Assembly (NCBI GenBank): GCA_933228675.1 | Contig: OW121744.1 | Location: 102,283,622 to 102,347,621, forward strand | Reading direction: 5' to 3' | Source: Stomorhina lunata | Lineage: Eukaryota > Arthropoda > Insecta > Diptera > Rhiniidae | DNA: 64,000 nt | Shown: in pieces, positions 54,885 to 64,000 of the stretch | Numbering within the stretch: the first letter of the stretch is position 1 | Layout: every line of letters starts with the position of its first letter | The notes under the pieces: generated by a model | Told to the model about the DNA's origin: nothing | What the model saw: only the letters and a program-made list of their open reading frames with translations | Databases searched by the model: none | Made by a program: the position numbers and the translations under genes

Positions 54885-56425
54885 AAAAATATATATATAA
54901 AAATATTGTATCTGGCATATGTTTTAAAAACCATAAAAACGTCTTTTAACGTAAACAAATATAAAATTCTGAATTTTATATACAAAACTTTTGTTTATTA
55001 TTCACGTGTATTTTGTTGATTTTCTTTTGAAATTGTATTTTAGGTTTATTTTTTGTTCATTTTTATTTTTGCATTGTAATGTTTTTTTGTATATTCTTTC
55101 GAAGTATTTTTGGCTATTTAATGTTTATATTTAGAATATTGTTTTTTTATGTTAATTTATTATAAAGTGGTTTCCTGTGGGAAAGTAAATATGTAATAAG
55201 AAATAATGAACAAGAATATTATGAATGAAATAATATACCCTAAAAATAAAGCAAAAAAATCTTTAATAACAAAATTCTTAAAAAAAAGTAATTTTAACTC
55301 CTCCAAAAATATTTCAAATAATTTTTTAATATTTTTATTAAAAAACTTACAAAAAAAATGAATCAATATAAAGAAATTTGAGACAATATATTTGTTAAAA
55401 TTGTTCATTCATTGTTAAATTCTTCGTTTGTTTAAAATTTTTTAATTTCTCTTAAATTTTCTTATAAATAACTTAATTTTAATATCAAATTCAAGAAAGC
55501 CACTCAATTTAACTTAAAATACAAAAATCCGTTACTTTTATTAAAATAAATGTATCTGGTATCATTTTTCTTTTTCAATTCATCTGGTATTACTGTTGTT
55601 AACAGTTTGTTTACCTTTATGCCAATCAAACAAATCTCTGTACTGTTATCGTTCAAATAAAGCTACCAGATCTATAAAATATTCAAAAGCGTCAAAATAC
55701 GTATAAAACTGAGAGTTTGTATAAAAACATTAAAAATTTAGTCGATATATTAAAAATTACTTTGAAATATTTGACAAAAGGTGAAAATCGGGGAAAATAA
55801 TATGTTATTATATGGATTTTTTGCCTGAAACTTCTAATTTGTAAATACAAATGATTGAGGGATTTTTGTAGCTAAGAAGTTAAGGTAGTTTAATTGTATT
55901 TTTGTATTCTATTGTTAGAACTGATATATCAAGACTTCTGTGTGAAAAAAGTTCAATAAAGTCGACTCAGTGGTTTTTAGTTTTCGTCATATTTTACTAT
56001 TTATCATAGAAAATATTAATGGTTGTATATATAGAAGGTACGCCAGTGAAATCTTTTCAAAGATTCAACTCGGTCCGGAAATGATTTGTTTCTTAAATGT
56101 CACTAAAAGCTGCTTCAAGCTTTTCGAATACCAATATTCTTTAAAAATAGTGATGATGTCTATTTTGTGGAATCGTTTTTTTTTATTTTATAACGGATAA
56201 GATAACAATTGATCCTTAACCCTCTACGACTGACATGATAGTCAAAAATCATAAAATTTGTCACAAAATTTTCTACACGCTTATTTAATGCTTATTTATG
56301 CAAAATTTAGTGGCCATAGCTGTCATAGATTATAATTTATTAGTTTTTATCTGGCGTTTGTGGCATTTCAGTTGTTTTTTAGAGTGGTTTTTATATGAAA
56401 ATTTGATATACTGACCAACCACTTT
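54885..56425. other. AT-rich intron DNA, no gene seen
   Basis: Small frames (55160-55408 on -, 55970-56200 on +) have no recognisable domain. It would be intron if the exon at 53225 splices past this region. Confidence 0.4.
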
Positions 56426-56429
56426 TCCA

Positions 56430-57160
56430 AGATATGGAAAATACTTTTGTAAATTTTGTCCTTCTAGCTCTTTTCATTAAGGAGCTATCGCGCTTTTTTT
56501 TTGACGGGCGAAAACCACTATCTTTTTGATATTTTTGGGTTTCCGTAATTTTTTTTTAAATGGGAGCTATGTTCAAATGGTGACCGATTGTGACAAAATT
56601 TTGCACACTGGCTGGCATTGACTTCCTTATGCTAAATTTAGTGGCATTTAAGTGACATTTAAGTGTGTTTTAGTTGGAATTTAGGCTGTTTCCTTAAGTG
56701 TTTTGTATTAGAGCTATGGTTCAATGTGAACCCATATCGATAAAATTTTACGCTCTCTAGTGCGAGGGCGAGGTTATACTGGAACTATTGTGATATGTAA
56801 ACCAATTTCACTAATTTCAATACCAAAATTTTCCAAAAAATAGAGAATATTTTTTGGCAAATTTCAGTGACCTAACTCTGTTTAGGCTGTTTCTGTAAAT
56901 ATTTTGTACGGGAGCTATAATTAAATGTGAACCTATATCGATGAAATTATATGTAAAACTTCTCTATACTAAATGCAAATAAGCGATTAGCCTAGGCTAG
57001 GTTGTACTGGATCTATGATCAAATGTAAACCGATTACGAGAATTTCAGTAACAAAATTTTCCAAGAAATAAAGAATATTTTTGCAAATTTCCGTGACAGA
57101 TCCTTTTTGTTTACGTTCTATCGTGCCTCTAACAGACAGACGGTTATCGCTCAATCGTTT
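56430..57160 (-). repeat. Inverted copy of the interspersed repeat at 51076-51600
   Basis: On the - strand it reads CGATAACCGTCTGTCTGTTAG, then sequence matching GTAATCGGTTTACATTTGA, CGATCGGTCACCATTTGAAC and GCGCGATAGCTCCTTAATG in the same order as the + copy. At the place of the 2.6-kb 10-mer array it has only ACAGACAGACGG. Confidence 0.75.
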
Positions 57161-59064
57161 TAGAATTTCATAAGGATTTTGTTTTTTGAGCCAATAATAA
57201 AGAAGTTACAAACAATGGAATGACAACCTCATTATTTTCAATATTTTTGTTATTAAGTTTGTGCTGATGTATGTAACGCATAGAAATATTAGTCTTAGAC
57301 TACCGTTTAGGTATACCAATAGACTTGGAATTACTTCTTGGATTTAACGATTTCGGCCCATCCGTCTGGACGTTTGGCTGGCTAGGCCACCATGGGACGA
57401 AAATCACTAAAACGCTCGTAAGTTTGAAGATACTGGCAGTTTTATGTTTATAATAAAATTGTAATAAAATTGCTAAATTTTGAGATAATCGGTCCACATT
57501 TGACCCTAGCTCTCATATAAGTCAAAATTTCAGAAATAGCTTAAATATGCATACATATTTTTGTATAAATTTTGAGAAAAACTTTGTATAATGACTAAAT
57601 TTAGAAAACATTTGTCTATATACATGAAAAAAAAAGACATTTGACGTTTGATGGGTCACATATAGTTGGGCTTAACCGAATATAGCACTTTCCAACATGT
57701 TCAATAATACATTTATTTATTGTACGATATTTTTATTCCATTTTTCGAATTACCTAAATTAGATTCCGAAAAAAACAATACATTTTTACTGTGCGATGTG
57801 AATAGGTGCAATTCAACTTAAATTTATTTTTTTATTTTTAATTGAGACTTAAAATATATGAATATGTGTTAAATATTTTCAAATTAACGGTTTTTAATAA
57901 CAAAAAAATACCACTGCTAGTCATTTCCCCCCATTTCAATTAACACGGCATTTACACATGCAAGTGCAAGCTCAATACATTTATATTTTTTTACTAACAC
58001 AATCACACTTCTGCAAGTTGTAGGCTCACTGGCAAGCGATTTTGATTGCCAGTGATTTTTTTACTTGCATGTCAGAAGAATACGTATACACAACTTGTAA
58101 CAAGTCACCTACGTGTGTAAACGTACTGTAAATCCCTAAAAAATAAAAACTCTTTTTACCGTACCTGCCTCTGTTAACCACAAATTACATGTTAACCACT
58201 CTGTTATGTTGACAGACATAACTAAGACATATGGCATCTCCATATTGCCAGCTGATAAACTTTTTCACTTCATTCTCTCTCACATTTCAGTTCTTGTCTT
58301 TTGTTATTTCCTCTATCCTCGCGTATTTAGAAAGAAAAAACTAGCTGAGGTATTTTATTTAAATAAAAGAAACTATTAAATTGTTTAAATAAATAAGAAA
58401 TTAAATAAATCTGTGAATATAAGCAAAGATAAAAAGTTAGCAAAAACGATTTTACGAAAAAACCTCATAAAACTAAAAGATAATTGTTGCACAAAAAAGT
58501 GAAATTTTTTTTCCTATTGAACTAAGAAAATAGTTTTGTTGTTGTTTTTTGACAAGTGTTGTCTTTTAAAAAGAGAGTGGTAGAGCAAAGAGAAGTGAAA
58601 ATTGTAAGGTGTTGAAGTGTGTGTGTGTATGTGAATGGAGGTGCATTAAAATAAAATTGGTCAAGTTTTTTAAGTTGGGTCGTTCCAAGGGGTTGTGTTG
58701 TTTTACTTTTTTGAAATTAACAAATAATAAACCTGTACCGACAACCATTATCATTCCAACTATTAAACAAAAAGTGTATAAAAGATAATTAAGTAAAAAT
58801 TAATTAATAAAATAAAAAAAAAAACTAATACAAGTTGTAGCACAAGAGTATTTTGTTGTTGGGATTATCTTGTTGTTTTTAGCTCTTTTATATTCATTCA
58901 ATTTATTTGCTTTTATAACAAGTTTATCAAGAAGAAAGAAATAAAATATTAAAAAATTTAGACAAAAAAAACAATAGTGTCATTGTCTGTTTAACATTTA
59001 TACAATAAAGTGCTAAAAGAATCAATAGTAGTAATAATCAAAACAGTATAAAATCATTCAAATC
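57161..59064. other. Intergenic or intron DNA and probable 5' UTR of the exon at 59065
   Basis: 57300-57560 holds further fragments of the CGGTCCACATTTGACCCTAG repeat. From about 58200 the composition changes to unstructured A-rich sequence with CT-rich blocks (TTCATTCTCTCTCACATTTC), consistent with a promoter and long 5' UTR. No stop-free coding frame. Confidence 0.4.
58287..58292 (+). promoter_or_regulatory. Possible initiator (TCAGTT) for the transcript starting MSKSQ
   Basis: TCAGTT matches the fly initiator TCAKTY and lies in a CT-rich stretch about 775 bases before the ATG. No TATA box or matching downstream element is seen, so this is a weak call. Confidence 0.2.
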
Positions 59065-59345
59065 ATGTCCAAATCACAAACTAATGGTTTGCCTGTAAGG
59101 GGCTGCAGCAGCAGTAACAACAACAACAACAATAACACAAAAAGTTTTACTGCCACCCATTCGAGTCCCACCGTTGGCATTACAGCCGCTGTTCAGTGCA
59201 CGCCTTCGACTACAAATGCTGCAGCTGCTGCGGCCAAAGATCATTTAAGTGTTAGCCGCTCAAGTGTTGGCGGCAATGCTTCATCTGCTCCGGGACCCGG
59301 AGGCACAAATTCATCGCCAGATGTTGAGGCCATGAGGGAGTGGTG
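59065..59345 (+). CDS. First coding exon of an unidentified gene (alternative start 2)
   Basis: 281 nt, 93 codons plus 2 bases. It starts MSKSQTNGLPVRGCSSS and contains an Asn run, Ser/Thr-rich and Ala-rich low-complexity text, then SSPDVEAMREWW, ending at a TGGTG|GTAAGT donor. GC content and codon use clearly mark it as coding. Stops precede the ATG in frame and the context is AATCATG. The exon ends in phase 2, like the exon at 53225-53361, so both could join the same downstream exon beyond the window. The disordered leader followed by a VEAMREWW-like start of a folded region suggests a neuronal or signalling protein, but I do not recognise it. Confidence 0.8.
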
Positions 59346-59449
59346 GTAAGTTTTGAGAACTAGAGTAATATCATACTTATGGATTAAGGCTATAATCTAA
59401 ATAAACATAAATTATTACTTTAATAAAAACTGCAGGATGATTTTGCACA

Positions 59450-60110
59450 TAAGCTAGAGTATGAACAGGAGTACGCAACTGAATTTAAAATTGTGTCTGG
59501 AATAGTATATAAATCAAAGTTTTGGAATAAGAACCTGACCATGACCCATAGTAAGAACTAAGGTACACAACTGAATATGAAGTTGAGTCTATAATAGAAT
59601 ATAAACCAGAGTTTTGGATTAAGAAACCAACCATGGTCCATAGTAAGAACTAAAGTATTCAACTGTAGTGCTTAGAATAGATTATAAACCAGAGTTTTGG
59701 ATTAAGAATCTTACCATGACCCATAGTAAGAACTAAGGTACTCAACTGAAAAGAAAGTAGTATCTAGAATTGTAAACGAACTAGAATTTTGGATTATGAA
59801 TCTGACCATGACTCATAAATAAGAACTAAAGTACTTAACTGAATATGAAGTGGTGTCTAGAATAGAATATTAACCCGAGTTTTGGATTATGAGTCTGACC
59901 ATGAACAGTTGTAAGAACTAAAGTACACAACTGAATGTGAAGTAGTGTTTAGATCAGATTATGAACCGGAGTTTTGTATTAAGAATCTGACCATGACCCA
60001 TAGTAAGAACTAAAATACTCAACTGTATATGAAGTAGTATCTAGAATAGTAAATGAACCAGAGTTTTGGACTATGAATCTAAACATGACTCGTAGTATTC
60101 CGATTCAGTT
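59450..60110 (+). repeat. ~92-bp tandem repeat, 7 copies, in the first intron
   Basis: Landmark GAGTTTTGGATTAAGAATCT recurs at 59518, 59610, 59693, 59785, 59878, 59970 and 60062, spacing 92, 83, 92, 93, 92 and 92. Each unit also has ATAGTAAGAACTAAGGTACT and TGACCATGACCC. Units contain GTAAG, so they also repeat donor-like sites. Confidence 0.88.
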
Positions 60111-61010
60111 GAGTTTTAGTCCAAGTGAAGCTTAAAAGACATTTCTATTGAAATTGGGTTGAATAAGTTGATTATTTCAGGTACTTACTACAGGACCGGA
60201 AACCCAGAATTGAGATGTGGGCTCATGACTGAAACAATTTTTTTTTTAATTTCAGTGAATTTAAGCCATTATAAACAAGGGGTCGCTGTAAGTGACTTTT
60301 TCATTTATAGTATCTAATGCTTCTTATTTGGCCATACCAATCAATTTTTTCATTTGAAATCGCTCGTGGCAAGCGATGTATACTTGACCCTAGCTCTCAT
60401 ACTGCAAGATATTTGTCTAAGCTGTACAAAATCTTTTAAATATGTTGACAATTGTAGTTTGCTGTACTAAGGAATCGGTCAAGCTTGACTATATTACTTT
60501 CTTACTTGTATATAAAATTCTATAAGACCATTTTCTTTACTCGACTTATTCAATTGGAAGATATCAATAGCCACCTTCGTTACTCGAAATCCATTTTTTA
60601 CGGAATATTTTTTAATTGGAATTTTATTATTAACTTCAATTGTTAAAATTTTAATCGATTTTCGGATCAAAATGGATCATATAAGATTCATTCTATAGTT
60701 TCGACATGCCGACATGTTCAATTTTATATATAATATATTTTCAGGGACCAAAAATATCTCTTATTTTTGAATTTTTGTTAAAAAGAGCAACCACAGGAAC
60801 AGTTATTTTTGACTATTTCTTTTTAAAGTGGAAATCGATGTTATTTTTTGACTTTTATTCAAAAAAATTACATAACATATTTCTTATTTTCTGACTTTTA
60901 CGAAAAAAGTTAAAACAGTTACGGTCCCTGATATATTTTGAATAAAAAATGTTACCATCATGATCTAAAAAGTACGTTTTGTTTTGGTACAAAATCAAGA
61001 AAGCCATTTT
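60111..61010. other. Intron DNA, no exon seen
   Basis: Contains repeat fragments near 60360 (TACTTGACCCTAGCTCTCAT). A 62-codon + frame at 60706-60894 shows no domain. Confidence 0.4.
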
Positions 61011-61015
61011 CATCA

Positions 61016-61147
61016 CTGACTTAATAACCAGTGGCTAACCGGTTTTTTTTTTAATTTAATTTTTTTCAAGTGGGTCTGGCCGGAGATCGAACTTGGGACC
61101 TCTGGTATGCTAGGCGGATGACTAACCTCCTATACCACGGTGGTCTC
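61016..61147 (-). mobile_element. tRNA-derived SINE, copy 3
   Basis: On the - strand: CCACCGTGGTATAGGAGGTT, then GTCATCCGCCTAGCATACCA, AAGTTCGATCTCCGG, CACTTG, an A-rich linker and AGCCACTGGTTATTAAG. It matches the copy at 13066-13331 over its first 130 bases and lacks the 3' half. Confidence 0.82.
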
Positions 61148-61149
61148 GT

Positions 61150-62830
61150 TTATCAGCAACCTAAAAATCTTGCCCAGGAAGTTGAGTAAAGTCTGCCAGT
61201 ACGTATATTTCGTTATCTATCACACAACAGTTGTATTTTTTTTATGAGTTCTTTACCGAATTGCGATCTGGAACTTTTGAACTTTGTATGTCTTCAACAT
61301 AAACTTTGGCTCTGTGGACAATACTATTAGAGCATTTCAACATACAAAATGCTTTTGTGATCGAAATATTAGGCGCTCTTCGAAAGATTTCCTCGACTTA
61401 TATTTGCCTTACATTAAAAAAAAAAAAATATTCACTGGATATTTTTTACTTTTTGATTCAGATTTTCTTTCAATGCTCAGGTCTTCGTTATACCGTCATT
61501 TAAAACAGTTCGAGCGTCAACTTTAGTCAATTTTTCAATATTATCCAGAAATTAAAAATACATTTTTATTGTTTTCTAACCAAAAGGTATAACTTAAACT
61601 TTTCGAACACTCAATCTGAAGTGAAATTTGCCCAACATTGGTTTAGATTCTAAACCTATTGTTAGCAAAATACAAAATCAGCGACAATCGGAGAGACTTT
61701 GCCCAACATTGATCTTAACTATTTTATTTTCTAGTATAAGACTATGAAATAAAATGTGTGTAGTGCATCTTGCGGTTGAACTTGATTGTCAAAATAGCTT
61801 CACATTTTTTTTTTCATTGATGGTCAATAACACAGAAAATCTTATCTTTTAAACAATTATACTAACATTTCTGCAAAAATATAACAAGTTGTATTTAAAT
61901 ATAGTATACTCGTATTTTTTTAGCCTCTTGACTTCTTATCAAAATTTTATAATGAAGTTTAATAAACATTGTATTGTATTATGAAATAAACAAAAGGAAT
62001 GTGAACAAGAGAGTAATATAGTCGGTCGAGTCGACCCTAAAATATACTACAAACCTAAGATTAAATGTTTAGGTTTTTTTTTATACTAGAGAGGCGTTTC
62101 TGTACTAAATGTGTAAAAATCTTAAGAGACAGATATGCTTTTAATCTAAAATTTAAGCATACTTTTATAAGGTTAGGTTGGAAATGTGTTACTAATTAGG
62201 GGTCTTCACTCGGAAACCCAATGAAATAATAGAAATTAATAGAAGTATACCTAAGTTTTGGAGATGGGTACAAATGTAGATGAAATGTTAGCTCTTACTT
62301 ATGCGAAGTTTTTGTATTTTTGTGATATTTTTGAAAGTACATCGAGAGCCTATATTCAATACTGTCTATGAACCATTTTTGCAAAATCACTTTTCATTGG
62401 AAAACTGTTTTTTTTTTTATAATAGTTACATCTTTTTTAATAAAAATAAGAGAAAAAAATAACTTTTTTATAACTTTTTGACTTAAATATATTGTATAAG
62501 AAATATTGACTTCTATTTATATATTTTAGATTAAAATATTGTATTTGGTTCATAGTCGGTATTGAATATAGGCTCACGACATAGTTCTTGTATGGGAGGT
62601 ATAATCAAATATGTACCGACTCTATTAAAATTTGTTATAGTGGTTTCTCCTAGTATGTTCTGTATTTTGTTCAATTTCTTTTAAATAATACTAAATTTGT
62701 GGCAGGTTTGAGCAGATACTCGAAATAATAGATCGATTTCGAAATTATTGCTTCGGCAAATTTTATCCATATGACTTTAAAAATGTGTTTTGATTGCTAT
62801 GACGGATATCTTGAAATAATTTTATGTCAA
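61150..62830. other. AT-rich intron or intergenic DNA, no exon seen
   Basis: Frames at 61284-61526 and 61306-61503 have no recognisable domain. Repeat fragments near 62340 and 62570 (GAATATAGGCTC, TGTATGGGAGGTATAATCAA). Confidence 0.4.
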
Positions 62831-62833
62831 TAA

Positions 62834-62940
62834 ACAACCGCCGTGGTATTGCAGGTTAGTCATCCGCCTATCATACCAGAGGTCCCAAGTTCGATCCCAG
62901 GCCAGACTCACTTGAAAAAATGAATTTTCGAAAAAAAAAA
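62834..62940 (+). mobile_element. tRNA-derived SINE, copy 4 (head only)
   Basis: AACCGCCGTGGTATTGCAGG, GTTAGTCATCCGCCTATCAT, AAGTTCGATCCCAGGCCAGA and CACTTGAAAAAATGAATTTT then a poly(A) run. It ends where the LINE at 62941-64000 begins. Confidence 0.82.
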
Positions 62941-64000
62941 CGGTTAGGTTATAAAGGGGGTGTCCATCTGCACCTTCACTCGGAGTCCCCAGGGGTCCAT
63001 TGTGATCCTTTACTTAGAGAGGAGAAAAAATAAAATTGAAGATAGAGGAAGAGAAAAGAATAGCATAGAGGGAGAAGGAGAGTATCCTATCTAAGCCAGT
63101 TAAGACCAGTGGTGAACCCTAAAATATCTTGCAAACTGCACTGTTGCGGATCCTGAAGTTCTGCAAAGAATCTGCTGCCTAGATGTTTCAATTTTTGATT
63201 TTGTAACCTTAAACAGTGACAGAGAATGTGTTCTGCCGATTCGGACGAATCCTCATCTAGACATAGTCTGCAGAGGTCCGGAATGCTAACATCCCACCTA
63301 TTTAACCTCGAATTTAAGGCACTGTGTCCCGTTAGGAACCCAATACATCTTCTTAAGCTTGACCTATTCAACACTAGTAGAATTTTGGTTCCGTTAATGT
63401 CCGGTTTAGACCATAGAGCTCTTGATGTCCTACACGTAACCATGTTTTCCATGTCCTTGTGGTTTCCTTGCTGATCCAAGACTTAATGCCCAGATACAAG
63501 TGACAGATAGGTGGAGCAATATCTGTCACTCTTTGACTCAAGTCTTGGCTCGAGCCTTGTCTAGCCAGCGATGTCGCAATGACCCGGAACCCAGCACAAT
63601 CTAATCCTTTAACTGAAAGATATGTCAAAATAAGCTATCCTACATTTTTTAAATACTTTGGAGGTAATACTATGTCCTCGCAGCGCCTTGAGCGCAGCCT
63701 ATTTATAGCTATAAGACCCTGGATGAGCTCTGTAGCCTTCCAAAGGGCAAAAATCTCTGCCTGGAAGATACTGCACTCATCCGCGAGTCTGAAGGATTTC
63801 CTAACGTTTTGATCCATCAGGAAAACTCCAGATCCAGTACCGCAATCCATTTTAAAACCATCCGTGAAGATCGAAATGCCTTGAAAAAGTGCTGTTTGAC
63901 CCTTCCAGTCGGATCTATCAGGGATTACGATTTCTGGTGCTGTGCAAAACAGTAACTCTTTGACTTAATAGTTAGATCGTGGTAAAACTGACTCCAAGCC
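62941..64000 (-). pseudogene. Non-LTR retrotransposon 3' part with RNase H domain, truncated by window end
   Basis: On - from the right edge: IFTDGFKMDCGTGSGVFLMD (RNase H start with the first catalytic Asp, about 63860), CSIFQAEIFALWKATELI (conserved Glu, about 63760), a broken stretch near 63640, LARQGSSQDLS (about 63545, DELARQGS-like last RNase H motif), then, after a +1 shift near 63475, LLVLNRSSLRRCIGFLTGHS with CRLCLDEDSSESAEHILCHC, the zinc-knuckle-like C-terminus of Jockey/I-type elements. A stop at 63087 and a 3' UTR to about 62941 follow. At least two frameshifts show it is dead. The reverse transcriptase half would lie to the right of the window. Confidence 0.85.

Overview
The window is nuclear DNA of a higher fly (Diptera, Brachycera). 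The evidence is a very AT-rich background, an env-carrying gypsy-type errantivirus, mariner and non-LTR fragments of dipteran type, spliced genes with GTAAGT donors, and a GrpE gene resembling Drosophila Roe1. Satellite abundance and long introns suggest a calyptrate such as a blowfly or house fly relative, but that is inference. It is not bacterial: there are no operons and no ribosome binding sites.

Layout. 1-6976: an errantivirus with open gag, pol and env and a complete 3' LTR; its 5' LTR lies outside the window. 7445-9075: a 30-bp minisatellite. 9300-17450: a graveyard of broken non-LTR elements, two tRNA-derived SINE copies, a mariner remnant and several duplications and inversions. 17460-27180: AT-rich DNA and five blocks of a 31/32-bp satellite with a palindromic TTTTTCTATAGAAAAA core. 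27324-28850: the main exon of an unrecognised secreted, Thr-rich protein (- strand). 29545-30400: a degenerate ~146-bp tandem repeat. 32835-35491: a complete three-exon mitochondrial GrpE gene (- strand) with a palindromic-core array in its second intron. 36480-48250: more arrays of the same type, the largest 4.7 kb (40640-45320), and a foldback repeat near 39.3 kb. 48405-51075: about 264 copies of the 10-mer GTGTCTGTCT inside an interspersed repeat. 53225-53361 and 59065-59345: two + strand first coding exons that both end in phase 2, probably alternative N-termini of one gene running off the right edge; each is followed by an intron tandem repeat. 62834-64000: another SINE copy and the 3' part of a non-LTR element with an RNase H domain.

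The host genes are few: GrpE (mitochondrial Hsp70 nucleotide exchange), a secreted low-complexity protein, and the start of an unidentified gene. The most unusual feature is the palindromic-core satellite superfamily. At least ten arrays, roughly 15 kb in all, share the same 16-bp inverted-repeat core, but each has its own private spacer that is uniform within the array. Two of the arrays lie in introns.
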